A DNA stretch of 64,000 bases from Boswellia sacra (Eukaryota > Streptophyta > Magnoliopsida > Sapindales > Burseraceae): contig SNVD02013826.1 of the NCBI GenBank assembly GCA_013180625.2, positions 22,263 through 86,262 of the forward strand. Reading direction: 5' to 3'. The notes beneath the pieces were generated by a model that was not told the DNA's origin, searched no databases, and saw nothing but the letters and a program-made list of their open reading frames with translations. Position 1 is the first letter of the stretch, and every line of letters begins with the position of its first letter. Below are positions 1 through 11,649 of this stretch, in pieces. The translations under genes and the position numbers were made by a program.

Positions 1-33
1 TCTTGACCAGAAATATCTTAAGAAAAATACTAA

Positions 34-1265
34 GTGTTACACAAGATAGCCCAGTTTAATTGGCTTCCTTCTTCCCATCAAAATAAGATTCGGGAAGACC
101 GAGTGAAACTTCTCTTTTGTTTAGGAACTAATAGACCAGTAAACTTTGGATTGTTAGCATATAGAACAATCGTTCAAATTGGTTCCTATCACTCTGATTA
201 CTACTTGCTTGTGTTCCCCTGTTTGATTCAAGGTATACTTGCTCAGAACAACATTCTTGTGAGCTCTAGTGAACAGACCAAAATTCTGTCTAAGTCTATT
301 ACCAAGGGATTCCTTCAAAGATTGCAAGATCAAACTGATTTGCCTGCACCTGAACCTAAACAAACAAGAGTCAAGAAAAATCAATTGAAAATTGTTGAAG
401 AAAAACTTGAATTGATCAATTCTGCTTTGACAGATATTCTGCAGGATTTGAAAGACATTAAACACAAGCAATCTGTGTTGGAAGCTCGATTTTTAGGACA
501 GTCTTGGTCCACAGCACAACACTCTATGGAACTTGAACCTGACCCTGCGATTCCAGAAAACCAACTGAAGAAATACCAGAAGACACTGAACCACAACCTG
601 AGGAAGAGGCTCCAGTTCAATCAAGTCCTGCTGCACAACCTGCTGTTAAGAAAAATAGAATAGCAGCACAAAAGTCAAAAGAAAAATCAATCAAGGCTTC
701 TGTCAAGGGATATAGTAGGAAGGGAAAAAAGAAACTTAAAGTGGTGAAGAAATCATCTGATCAGAAGAAGCAGAAACCAGACACAACAGCTCCCACTTTA
801 CAAGATGAATCTGATTCAGATGTACCAACAAAAATAGATTCCAGAATGAAACAGACCTCACCACTTTCTAAGACAGAATCCCTGGATATTTCTGTCCCTA
901 TAGTAGTTGAAGAAGAATCTCATCCACCATCACCTCCATCACCCCCTCTTCCAGCAACTGAGTCGCCAATTCCCTCTTCTCAATAGCTTGCTAAGACCAC
1001 TGAAACTAGTGCAGAAAGAATTGAGAGAGAGATACGCAGAGTTGTTGCTGAAGTTACTGCAACTTCCTCGGATACTACTGAAGCTCCACTAGCACCAGTC
1101 CCTTCTGAACAGATAGCACCAGTTGCAGGTCAACTAGAGCCAATTCCATCTGATCAACCTACCTCCACTCCTAGGCATAGGGTTAAACATGTGGCTCGCA
1201 AATCTGTCAAGCGCCTTGGCAGCTCTACCTCCCCACCAGTTAGAAAATCTCCCAGACTTGGTTAG
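34..1265 (+). pseudogene. Env-like / putative plant transposon protein, C-terminal part
   Basis: The first segment (34-663) contains a run of the type VKLLFCLGTNRPVNFG followed by SDYYLLVFPCLIQ, which looks like the plant transposon-associated domain known as Transposase_32 (PF20167). A predicted coiled coil follows (KIVEEKLELINSALTDILQDL), then a Lys/Pro/Ser-rich tail. The frame shifts by one base near 560: the reading continues in another frame through the Lys-rich part (from about 565) into 741-983. It meets one in-frame TAG at 984-986 and then stays open to the TAG at 1263-1265, ending in an Arg/Lys/Pro-rich stretch. So only one frameshift and one nonsense codon are seen in this part. The 5' end of the gene is outside the window, or is displaced by a further shift near 31-45. 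The function of env-like proteins in SIRE elements is unproven. Confidence 0.6.
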
Positions 1266-1584
1266 ATTTTGGCCACTTGTGCTGAAATCAAGGGGGAGAT
1301 GATCAAAGAGAACTCTGGATTTTATAGCAATAGACTATTTGCTGCTTTCTTTTGAACTATTTTTACTTTGCATGAGTTTGAGTGTACTAGTGAACCTTCA
1401 CTTAGTACGTTGATAAGTCATATATCTTGTGACAGTATGCTGTTATGTGATTCACAACAGTTTTTTTGATTATTTCTTTGCATGAGATATTTGTCTGTTT
1501 CATAGTTCTTGATTACTTACAGTGATGTCTAACTTATCATGAGATGTTCTTAGAAACAGTTCAGTGTTTTCATCACAAGTTGCT

Positions 1585-1598
1585 AAAAAGGGAGAGAT
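1585..1598 (+). promoter_or_regulatory. Polypurine tract of the SIRE-type element
   Basis: AAAAAGGGAGAGA sits directly before the LTR terminus TGTTGG. This is the place and composition expected for the plus-strand primer in reverse transcription. Confidence 0.7.
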
Positions 1599-2476
1599 TG
1601 TTGGTGTTAACGTAAAACATGTGTCATGCACATGTTAAGTTTTTAGTTAACTTGTGATAGAAATAAGAAAAGTAGTTTTGATTCCTATTTTACTGTTTCT
1701 AGATGATTATTATAGGAAGTTTTTGATTCACAATAAATACCTTTATAGATTAGGATAATATTTCTTGTATCCTAATAAAATAGAAGGATATTTGATGTGT
1801 CCTTGTTACTTTAGGAGTTTAACTATAAACAATTCCTATTTTAGTTTATCCTATTCCTAATGTGATCTTGACTGAGATATTTACATGATTTCTGGGAAGA
1901 TTTCGACCAAGACCTCTCAATATATACCGAGTTATTGCATAGTCGTAAAGGGAGAGCTTTTGCGCATTGAATACTGGGTATGTTCTTAAGAGAGTTGGTC
2001 ACGGCATTCCATGACTTCATAGAAGAAAGCTTCAACGCAAAAGGAGTGTCTTTGTTACTTTGATTTATTGAGTCTTTGTTTCATGTATGAGTGTTAAAAT
2101 AGTACATGAGTTGTTGATTAAGCCTGAGTGAGTTAGTAGACACTTAGGATAACTTGAGGGTTGAGTGTTTATGTAATTCTGTGTCAGACATCGGGTGTTA
2201 TGTATAACTTAACAGTATGCTATTAAGTTATCTGTGACAGAGAGTGAGCAGTGTCACTAGTGTTTAGGATCTTTGCGAAGATTTATTTGTCAATGATTAG
2301 GTCAGTGTGTGAGAGTGAGTCAGCACTGTAAAAGGTCCTAAAGATTGTACAAACAAGAACATAGTGAATTGCAGCTCTATAGCTGTCCGTGGACGTAGGT
2401 TTTTATAACCGAACCATGTAAAAATCCTCCTGTGCCGATTTATATTACAGTTTTTTGTGTTGTTATTTATAACTGC
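1599..2476 (+). repeat. 3' LTR of the SIRE-type copia element
   Basis: It starts TGTTGGTGTTAACG after the polypurine tract. Near the end lies the phrase gtggacgtaggttttt followed by ccgaaccatgtaaa, a signature of many plant copia LTRs close to the 3' terminus. The proposed end is ttataactgca (CA at 2475-2476), giving about 878 bp. The target duplication cannot be checked because the 5' LTR is not in the window. Confidence 0.6.
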
Positions 2477-3300
2477 ATACCTCCAGAACTTTCACTTGTA
2501 AAGCAGCTTTTTTCATGCGGACTTGCGGATGGACATCCTTTAACCTTTTCCTTTCATTTTTCGTTTTTTGCTTAAGGTAAATCTTGGATATAAAGATGCT
2601 TATCATGTAAAGTATTATTTTATTAATAAGATAATAAAAAGTACAAAGGCAAGGAAGCCTCTAGGACAAGGGTGCACGCAAAAAATAAAGCTGAGTGATA
2701 AATTGGCAAATAAGAACTCTTTACAAAATATAAACTATACGTAATTTTTTGTAACTATTTGTACATCTACAAAAACATGTGGTAATTTTTTTGAACTATT
2801 TCTTATTTCGTTGAAACATAAGTAACTCTTTACAAAATATGAACTATTTGTACGTCTGCAAAAAACAATATGGTACTACTATGCCATATTTATCTATGTA
2901 TTTTCCAGTCGAGTATATGATATTATTTTAGGAAACTATATTTGTAACTTTCCACGTCAAATAAACATTCACATAGAAATAGATGAGCACGTAAAACTAT
3001 AGAATTATTTGATTGTAAAATGCTTTTGTAAATTTGAAAGTAAGGGAAACTGTACTTTTAGATAAGGAATTTCTTAATTTCTGATAGTAACATTGAATAA
3101 AAGCATATCCTTAACTTTTTCACTCTAGTAGCTATTTTTTTAGAAAGAATTAATGATTCTAGCAACTATTCCTTCAAACAAGAATGTCAAAATTTTGTCT
3201 AAATTTGAAACTCTAATGTTCATTAGTTGAGAGTTTGTGGTGTAAAAAGTTGTGACACCAACTAACAAGCAAGTTAGCTGTCACAGTAAAATATGAAAAT
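2477..3300. other. Unassigned AT-rich spacer
   Basis: Very AT-rich, with short tandem-like phrases (gaactctttacaaaatataaac repeated near 2708 and 2824). No coding potential, RNA gene or terminal repeat was recognised. It may be flanking DNA or the decayed interior of element I. Confidence 0.4.
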
Positions 3301-4224
3301 ATGAAAGACCAAATGAAAATGATAGAGAGGAAGGAGGACTAGCTCATCCAGAGGCAGTAACTTATGTGCACATTGTGATGAACTTACTAATGAATCATTT
3401 CTTGCAAGAAGCATGACAAAAACTCAATCTAGTCAAACACTGGCAGTAACTATAGAGGAAGAAGGATCGACTCTTTCAAAGTAACAATAATAGTAAAAGA
3501 AGAAAGACTATCTCTTCCAGGTCTAGAGGAGACAAGGTACACACGAAAAGTAGAATCACAAGTGGAGTATGATCAAGCAGTGACTATATTTTGTCTAGAA
3601 CAGATGAAAGTTATAGTGAAAACAAAAAAGAACATGGTCAAGAAGTGACCAAGATTTTACAAAACCAAAATGTAGTTTGGAACTGTCAAAACACAGTCAA
3701 AATGCAAAATCACAATGAGATCCAGAATGGAGTATGGTCAAGAATTCATCATTTGAGATGTACTCTAGAGTTGCAGTGAAGTCTAGAATGGAATGTGGTC
3801 GAAAGTTAACAGGAAAATACAGTATGCAAAAATCCCCAGTGGATTATCAAGTCAAATCCCTAGTGGAGCATAGACCAGAATGGATGAGAAACCTAGTGGA
3901 GTATGAAATTGACTCACATCCAATCCTCAGTGGAGTATATATGATGTAGTCTAGATTGAATAAGAAATTCCAAGTAAAGAAGAGGCTTGAAATAGTCAAA
4001 GACTTTCTCAGTCCAGATGAGGCATAAAAATTTCCATCCCCAATAGATATAGTCAAAAAATGACATCACAGCTTTGAAAAGACCCAATTTAGTGTAGAAA
4101 AGACTCGAGATAGTCAAGAACTAGCCCAAATTCGATTCCTAAAGGAATATAGGGCTGATTAAATTGATACGTGTAATAAACCTTTTAGAATAGACAATAC
4201 CTTGTAAAAGAAGAGTTAAGAATC
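3301..4224 (+). repeat. Degenerate repeat-bearing 3' internal region of TatW element I
   Basis: Loose repeats of the kind 'agtggagtatg.tcaagaagtgacc' run from about 3550 to 4140. The upstream phrase 'catttcttgcaagaagcatga' resembles 29055-29080 of internal copy 2 in block Y, linking this stretch to the same element family. The short open frames here are products of repeat composition and are not called as genes. Confidence 0.4.
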
Positions 4225-4565
4225 ATTATGAAGAAGAATTTTACCTTAAAGAAGGGCTTTGACAAACACCTTGGAGAAGGAAGTTCACCTTGGAGAAGGA
4301 AGTTTATCTTGAAGAAGGAAGTTGAAGTTCACCTTGAAGTAGGAAGTTTTTTATTTTGAAGAAGGAAGTTGAAGTTCACCTTGAAGTAGGAAGTTTTTTA
4401 TTTTGAAGAAGGAAGTTGAAGTTCACCTTGAAGTAGGAAGTCTATCTTGAAGGAGGAATTTAACGTATACCTTGAAAAAGGAGTTCACCTCGAAAAAGAA
4501 ATCCCCCTCGAAAAAGAAATCCATCTTGAAGAAGGAATCAACCTTAAAGAAGGGATTTGACGACT
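4225..4565 (+). repeat. Minisatellite array 'ttgaagaaggaagttcacc'
   Basis: Degenerate tandem units of about 20 bp. A higher-order unit of about 48 bp ('gttgaagttcaccttgaagt' plus 'aggaagttttttattttgaag') occurs nearly identically at about 4320, 4369 and 4415. Related arrays lie at 11650-11985 (other strand) and 29290-29530, always upstream of a TatW polypurine tract. Confidence 0.75.
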
Positions 4566-5004
4566 ATGTTAAAGAAGAGGTTTAGTAGTTTGGAATGGGC
4601 AAAACATTCTCAATCTATAAGAAGGCTTGAAAAAACAACTTACTTAGTCATGAAGGGACTTAATCTCAAACAACAGAATGGGACTGGCTTAGACCTAGTC
4701 CGTTGTGTGTAAAAATGCAATTTTTTTTGGATGAATTTGTCATTTCTTGTAAGAAATAGAGCACAAGTGAAATCTAGAAAAATACATGAGCAAAATTAAC
4801 CAAATTTTGTAAGAAGTGCCATTCGAAATTAAGTCCACATCACTCACGTGGCCTGGATTGACTTAGAATCAACCTAGAAAGGTTTAGATTATTTTTGCAC
4901 AGATTGATGCACACTTAAACGCATCACCTAGATTGGCCCAATTGCAAGAGTAGAACATCGTTGCCTAGATTGGTATGCTTCAAACACATCACCTAGATTG
5001 GTTG
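4566..5004 (+). other. Internal noncoding stretch of element I
   Basis: Contains a few copies of 'cacctagattgg' (4867-5000), which echo the 'gcctgatctaggcgacttgcacatc' array of element X on the other strand (12360-13260). No coding sequence was recognised. Confidence 0.4.
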
Positions 5005-5580
5005 CATGAAATGCACTAAAGCCCTTACATAGGCATCTCATGGCATGAAGTGTGTGCTTTAAGCCTTTAGATAGGCATCTCATGACATGAAGTGTGCCCT
5101 AAGCCCTTATATAGGCATCTCAGGGCACAAAGTGTGCTCTAAGCCCTTAGATAAACATCTCACGGCATGAAGTATGCCTTAAGCCCTTAGATAGGCATCC
5201 CATGGCACAAAGTGTAACCAGAACCCTTAGATAGGCATTTCATCCCGTGAGGTGTGTGCTAAGCCCTTAGATAGGCATTTCATTGCATGAACATGCATTC
5301 AAGCCCTTAGATAGGCATTTCATCGCACGAAGTGTGCCTTAAGCCTTTAGATAGGCATCTCATGGCACGAAGTGTGCCCTAAGCCGTCAGATAGGCATTT
5401 CATGGCACGATGTGTTCCTTAAGCCCTTAGATAAGCATCTCATGGTATGAAGTGTGCCCTAAGCCTTCGGATAAGGATCTCATGGCATGAAGTGTGCCCT
5501 AAGCTCTTAGATAGGCATTTCATTGCACAAAGTGTGCATCAAAGCCCTTAGATAGGCAAACCTCACTACACGAAGCGTGG
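5005..5580 (+). repeat. Tandem array 'aagcccttagataggcatctcatgg', about 13 units
   Basis: Units of about 41-47 bp follow the pattern aagcccttagataggcat, ctcatggca, then cgaagtgtgcct, with scattered substitutions. Cognate arrays occur at 10880-11180 (reverse), 23340-23490, 30270-30470 and 31245-31440. All lie just upstream of TatW polypurine tracts, so this is a family-specific 3' region. Confidence 0.85.
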
Positions 5581-5663
5581 TAAAGTGTAAACATGGAATT
5601 CAGACATCTTGCTCCGAATAGGTAAAGTCAAGGTATATGTATTACTTTGTCAACGTTTGTGAC

Positions 5664-5694
5664 CCACAAACCCATTTCATAGTAGGGGCCAAAC
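5664..5694 (+). promoter_or_regulatory. Polypurine tract of element I
   Basis: 'catagtaggggccaaac' precedes the LTR I terminus (TATAAGCATTGAATTTTTG). The context 'gtgacccacaaac...' matches 'gtgtctcacaaacttctccaaag' at the other TatW 3' ends (23618 and 31563). Confidence 0.6.
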
Positions 5695-6587
5695 TATAAG
5701 CATTGAATTTTTGCTTCAGTTTTAAAGCCCAATGATGATAATCGATGATGTTGAGCAAAGAAAATGTTTGAACAAACCCTCGAGTGAAAGAGTGTAAAAA
5801 CGCCAAAAAGTAGCATATAAGCGAAACTTGCTATTTTTGTACTTCTAACAGACAATCAAATTCTTGAAATTAATTGTAATAGATAACCTACCTTATGCCG
5901 TTAGAAAGCTCTAGAAGTCTAGTTTCTAGATAATTTTATTGTTCATGAATCTGAGTTATGCACAAGAAGTTATGTCTAATTTAGTGTGAGTGGCTTAAGG
6001 CTAGAAAAGCATGAATGGATAGCCAAATTCTTGAAATAAAATGTGTCCATCCATAATAAATCAGATGATAAGCCATACACCATTTGGAATCTCTAGAAGT
6101 CTAGTTTCTAAAGAATTTACAGCTCATAAATTGGAGCTGTGTACGAAAAGTTATTATTGAAATAATGCAGATGACTCAAGGCTGACTACACAACCCTGCA
6201 AGGGACCATGTAGGTTGTTGGCGTAAGGACAACCAACTGGCTGTTTCGACGGTCCTCTATAGTTGGTCGGCCATCTTCTGGATCCCATATTGCTTAGACA
6301 TCAAATTTTCACTCCTAAGACATACTATTTAAAAGTCTTTTAGGCACCCTTCCCAAGACATCCCGAGTATATCCCAAACACACGAAAACACTCAAAGCTA
6401 GGGTGAGAAACACTCTTGAGAGTTTTCTTTCACTCAAATATGTTATAGTTCATGTATTTTCTTTACTTAAAACCTTGAAAAGATACATCCTGAGGGCAAT
6501 TATCTATTCTTCTCCCTCTTTCTGAAAGCCCTAGGAAGGGGGCACTTGTCTAATCAACAGACATGTGACCCTTAAAAGAAGGATATG
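5695..6587 (+). repeat. LTR I of TatW element I, left part
   Basis: Begins with a diverged TatW terminus in which TG has become TA, then follows the usual LTR order. It includes the segment about reaction to a 'ttgaaaagatacatcctgagggcaatt...cttctccctc' boundary seen in all TatW LTRs. It is cut at 6587 by element X. The right part resumes at 36126. Sequence divergence from the other LTRs suggests a separate, older subfamily. Confidence 0.55.
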
Positions 6588-8038
6588 TGTGAATAGGACT
6601 TTCATCCTGTTAGAGCATTTGCGACCACGACATTGTGTCAAAACCTCTTTCGAGATTTATAGGAACACAAATGAGCTATGGACACATCTAAAGAATAGAG
6701 TTGCCACCCAATTGTTCAATTAGAAATGAATTGGGACAATCCGATCTCTCGCTTTAGGACCTAAACTACCCTTATCCTTTCAAAGATGGGTTCGAGAATT
6801 TAGGTATAAGTTACAAGCCTCTCGCCTCCGCTAGGTTATACTAATTAAGAATAGTTTATATTATTATACAGTCTGTTTAAGTAGTTCGTTTTATGCACAC
6901 ATTTTCAATTTTATATTTTTTTAGCATGTAAGGTGATTTTCAATTAACAACAATTGTATATTCATACAAAGAAAGAGATGAGGAGAATAGAGTTATAATT
7001 TCCTTGCAAACATGGGGGATAGGGGATAAGATTACATTGCTCTTCAACAAATAAAGTAAATTTACTTCTAAACACTTCAAATATTCAATGATATAAAATA
7101 TTTCATACATAGCATATTCATGCAAATCATATATTCAATAAGCAATCAATTCGAGACTTGATAAATAAGGAAATCCCCACCACTATATGTGAGTCTATTC
7201 CATGCTTATCAAGCCTTTTCATGCATATTCATGTTACGTATTTAATCATTTATATATTCTAAGTAATGGTACCTTGCCATCAGTGTGAGTCCATCATCAC
7301 TTCATGGCATCATATAATCATTCAATTATGGTATATTCACACATGCATTCATAATAAATCAATTAAAATTCTAATTAAGGCCATAAACTAAAATCATGAC
7401 ACTTCTAACTAATTCGATAATTCTGTCATGGTAATTCTACTAATTGCTATTCTAGCATAATTCAATTGATAACGGTAATTCTAAATATGACAATTCTAGC
7501 CTAAACATGGCATTTCTAGCCCAATCAATCAATCAATATCAAACATGGCCATTCTAGCCTAATTCCTATCATTCAAGTCTAAATAAACGAAAGTAATCAT
7601 GGCAATTCCAACCAATCGAAGCAATTCTTGTCCATTCTATACTATTTCCTAGCATGCTTCAAAACAATTACAAGTCTTTCTAAATATGATTCTATTCATG
7701 TGCTCTTAAGTGTGATTCTAAACATGTTCTTAAACATGTTTCTAAGCATTCGCAAAGAAAATAAACTCCTAATCATGTTTCTAAATAAGAAAAGAAAAGT
7801 GGACTTACCTTGACACACTTTTCCATCTCGCAAAACAAACAAGGATTAGAACAACTCATAATAATCCTAAACAAGCTTCTAAGCATAAAAAAAAAACCTA
7901 AACATGCTTATTCTAAGTATAAACAAACCTAGACATGCTTATTCTAAAGCAAGAAAAATAAATAAGAAAAGACGAGGGAGAAGAGAGAACTGCTCTTAGG
8001 ACGTACCTTTCCAGGTTTAGAGTAATATAAAACACCTA
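6588..8038 (-). repeat. LTR A (3' LTR of X), first part
   Basis: Starts TGTGAATAGGACTTTCATCC, the reverse complement of the TatW LTR end GGATGAAAG...TTCACA. It runs to 8038, where solo LTR B interrupts it in the phrase 'agtaatataaaacaccta'. It resumes at 9841. It contains repeated 'catggcaattctagcc' units that recur in every TatW LTR. Confidence 0.75.
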
Positions 8039-9840
8039 TGAAGGAGGCTTTCATCCCATCAAAGCGTTCACGATCATGACACTATGTCAAAGCCTCTTTT
8101 GAGACCCAAGGGAACACAAATGAGCCATGGGCACATCTGGAGAAAGGAGTCACCACCCAATTATTCAATTGGGAATGAATGGGAGCAATCCGATTCCTCC
8201 CTTCAGAATTAGGTTTAGGAAGTTAGCTCCGAGTCATTTAACCTGCCTGGATAAATTCGGCCTCCACTTGGGAAATATCAAATAAAAATAGCTCGTATTA
8301 CTTAGTCCGCTTAAATGGTTCATTTTATGCACACTTTTTCATTTTTATCTTTTTTAGATGTGTGAGGTGATTATTCAATCGAAATAGTTGTATATTCATA
8401 CAAAGAAAGAAGGAGGAGAATAGACTACATTTTCATCATACATGGGGAAGGGGAGAGGATTACAACATTTGTTCTTCAATAATGAATTATTCCATACATT
8501 CATATGTTTGAACATTCATTCTAAGTAATGGTCCCTTACGATCAATGTGAGTCCACCATCACTTCATGGCATCACAAAATTACACTTCTTTAATATACAA
8601 ACATTCATTCAAATTAGAAATCAAATAAAGCCATCATCTAAAATCATGGCATTCTAGCCTAGATTTTGATAAATTCCATCATTGCAATTCTACTATTGCT
8701 TATTCTAACATAATTTACATCAATTATCATGGCATTTTTAGCCTAACATGTCATTCATGGTATATTCTAGCCTAAACATGGAAATCATGACATATTCTAG
8801 TATAATTCAAGCAATCATCATCAAACAAGCAATTCAAGGGCAAAACGGTAATTCTTATCTATTATATGCTATTTCTTAGTATTCATCACAATGAATAAAT
8901 TATCCTAGCATGATTCTAAACATGTACTTCTAGGCATGTTTCCAAGCATTCACGAAGAATGTAAACTCTTAAGCATGATTCTAATAAAGGAGGGATTGCG
9001 GACTTACCTTGATACGCTTATCCATCTTATAAAATAAATAGGTTTAGAACAATTTATAATAACCCTAGCATGCTTCTAAGCATAAAATTAAATCCTAAAT
9101 ATGCTTCTTCTAAGCAAGAAAAATAAAAGAGAAAATGGGAGGGAGGAGAGAATTCTGCTCTCAAGATGTACCCTTTCCAAGTTTAGAGTAATAAAACACC
9201 TAAAAATCTTTATACTCTAAAAGACTTTTCGAATTCTTAAGCATGTCTTCAAGAGGGAGGAAAGATGATTGTATTCGACAATCAGTGTATCTTGCAAAGT
9301 GAGAGGAGGGGGGTTTATATAGGAAAGGGGTAAAGATGAAAAAGGAAGAAATAAAATAGAAAATGAAGGTCTATAATAAAAATTTTCAAAAATTAGCCAT
9401 AAAGGCCGGGCGGCCATCTCCAAATGGCCAGGCAACTATCTGATAGCTGGCCGACCATTAGCCAATAGTTGGGCGGCTGTTTGATGGCCGATCGGTCGAC
9501 ATCTCTTCGACCTCTTCCTTTCTTGCCATCCTTTGATGTAGTCCTTTTAAAACCTTTGCTCCTTCGATCTCACATAACTTCTTGGGTTCAATTCCGATTT
9601 GTGATTCATAAATTTCTATGAAAACAAGACATCCGTAGCTTTGCAACAGTATATAATTCATCACCAGATTCCCCCTGGATTAGTTTCTGTGATTTTTCAA
9701 AGTCACATATTAGCTTTTAAGGCTCTTCACCAACTCCTTCTCACCTTTCTCTTCTTGACTCTCAAGGGCATTTTGGTTATTTTTTTTGCTTGATATTCAT
9801 CTTTATTTCATCAACAAGCCTAAAAAATTCAGTGTTTACA
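8039..9840 (-). repeat. Solo TatW LTR B nested inside LTR A
   Basis: A full-length LTR on the minus strand, from TGAAGGAGGCTTTCATCC to ...TTCAGTGTTTACA, about 1.8 kb, with no internal sequence. Both flanks are LTR A sequence at the position where other LTRs read straight through. The flanks accta and atgcc do not match, so the target duplication has decayed or the left terminus is trimmed. Confidence 0.7.
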
Positions 9841-10463
9841 ATGCCCAAAAAAATATTAAACCAAAAAAGACTCCTTGAATTCTCAAGTGTGTCTTCAAGA
9901 GGAAAAAGAGGAGATTTTAGTTTGTCTTGAAAAGTGAGAAGGAAGCGGGTTTATATAGTTGAGGGCTAAAATTGAAAAAGGAAGGATGAGGATGAAAAAT
10001 GAAGGTTGGTGGCAAAATTTACCAAAAATAAAAGAAGGATGGCTGGCTGGCTATGTGAGAACTACTGATTGACAGTGGGACAGCTGACCGATGGTAGGAT
10101 AGTAGGCCAGCTGTCCTACAATCGTTAGCCAGTTGTGGCCCATCAAATCCTTAAGTTTTATATTTTTTAAATGCAGTCCCTTCTTACCTTCAGTCATTTG
10201 ATTGCACGTAACTCTTCGAGTTCAACTCCAATTTACAATTTGTAGAATTTTGTGAAAGCTAGACATCTGTACCTTTGCAACGGTATATGACTCATCATCA
10301 GATTCCTTCTAGATTAATTTCTATGATATTTCAAACTCATGAGTCGATTTTCAAAGCTTTCGATTAATTTTTCCTAAACTCTTTTCTTTTTTCTTCCAAG
10401 GGCATTTTGGTCATTTCTTTTGCTCATCACTCATCATCGAGCCTCAAAAATCTAATGTCTGCA
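9841..10463 (-). repeat. LTR A (3' LTR of X), second part
   Basis: Continues LTR A after insertion B and ends ...CATCGAGCCTCAAAAATCTAATGTCTGCA. That is the reverse complement of the TatW LTR start, with TG-AGACATTAG at the terminus. It includes the 'tttatatag' TATA region near 9950. Confidence 0.75.
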
Positions 10464-10490
10464 GCTTGCCCCTACTTTAGAAAAGTTTGT
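10464..10490 (-). promoter_or_regulatory. Polypurine tract of element X
   Basis: On the minus strand it reads aagtaggggcaagc immediately before the LTR terminus. It is preceded by the family phrase 'gtctcacaaacttttct', as at 23618-23646 and 31563-31592. Confidence 0.7.
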
Positions 10491-10619
10491 GAGACATAAA
10501 AAACCACAAAGTACTCTTACTTCGTCTTTCCTCTTCTCATCTTGGCATCTTGACTTTTATCTGCATTCTGTCAGACTTCTTCAACATCTCTCCTCCTTAA
10601 TTCCTACAAAGAGGTATGC

Positions 10620-11180
10620 CTACTTAAAGGCTAGTGTGCCCACTCAAGGTCTAGTTAGCATTTTTCTAATGCATGAAATGCTCTCTTTTAGTACAAATAA
10701 ATGCATTCTTCTAATGTATGGAATGCATCCTTATGATGCATGACATGCACTCTTCTAGTATAGATAAATGCATCATAAGGATGCATGGAATGCATCCTTA
10801 TGATATGTGATGTGCACCCTTCTAGTGCAGACAAATGCATCAAATGTGTCCTTATGACGTGTGACAGGTGCATCCTTATGATTCTAAAATGAAATACTCT
10901 TAAGTGCACCTACTTCCTAAAGTTTATTAGCACTCTTCAGTGTGCCTATTCTAAGGGCTTAGAATACTATTAAGTACACCTATTTCTTAGGTTTTTTATC
11001 ACTCTTCAGTGCACCTCTTCTTAGTACTTATTCCTATTCTAAGGGCTTCAACACTTTTAAGTGCAACTACTTCTTAGTATTTTCAACACTTTTTGGTATG
11101 CCTCTTCTTAGGGCTTATGCTTATTCTAAGGTTTTCAAACACTCTTAAGTGTACCTACTTTTTAGGGTTTCTTCAATGCA
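10620..11180 (-). repeat. Array of 'gcatccttatgatgcatg' and 'cactcttaagtgcacctac' units in X
   Basis: Two adjoining degenerate arrays: 10670-10880 with units around 'aatgcatccttatgatg', and 10880-11180 with units 'aacactcttaagtgcaccta..cttcttagggttt'. The second corresponds, reversed, to the arrays at 30270-30470. A perfect hairpin lies within the first (10772-10804). Confidence 0.7.
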
Positions 11181-11649
11181 TGCCCATCGTGAAAATGTCT
11201 ATCATGCACTGCCTCGCAGTCTTTAGACCTTTCATTCTTCATGCCTTCGGCTTAGTATTCTTCATTCTTCTTTGATCTTTTCAGACTTTGTATTCGTTGG
11301 GTTTCATGCCTTTCTTCTAAGAATTCTTGCTTCTATTCTTGATTTCTTCTAGTCATCTGGGAAAAATTCTTGATTCGTTATGCTTTAGCATCCTTTGTTC
11401 TTAATCTTTTCAGATTTGCATTCATAGGATTTTCCATTGGGGTTTCTTATCATATTGTTGATTCTTGAACTCACCGGGATTTCTTCATCATTCTTGCAAA
11501 TTCCTCCAAAATATCAAACATCTCTTGATAATTTTAAATCAATTTAAAGTTACCTTATTCACTGTGTTCTTTAACGAATTGCTTTCTTGTCTCTACAAGA
11601 ATTCATTCCATATGTGTCGGTTGGTCGTCTAATTCTATGTGACTCAAAT
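11181..11649. other. Internal noncoding stretch of X
   Basis: T-rich on the plus strand, with recurring 'attcttgatttcttc' phrases. It matches, in reverse, the 29860-30240 part of copy 2. No gene was recognised. Confidence 0.4.

Larger units (their letters stand above)
1..2476 (+). mobile_element. 3' end of a SIRE-type Ty1/copia retrotransposon
   Basis: The sequence shows a decayed env-like reading frame, then a purine-rich tract, then an LTR starting TGTTGGTGTTAACG. This order, with the phrase GGGGGAGATGATC after the last stop codon and an AAAAAGGGAGAGA tract directly before the LTR, is typical of the 3' half of SIRE/Maximus copia elements. gag and pol would lie upstream, outside the window. 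The LTR end is inferred, so the right boundary may move by tens of bases. Confidence 0.7.

Noticed and set aside
5005..5580. Regularly spaced repeats that could suggest a CRISPR array
   Set aside because: Units are directly abutting, degenerate, without unique spacers, and the DNA is plant nuclear. It is a minisatellite.
8034..9845. A 5-bp target duplication around solo LTR B
   Set aside because: The flanks accta and atgcc do not match, so no duplication is claimed. The solo-LTR call rests on LTR A continuing on both sides.
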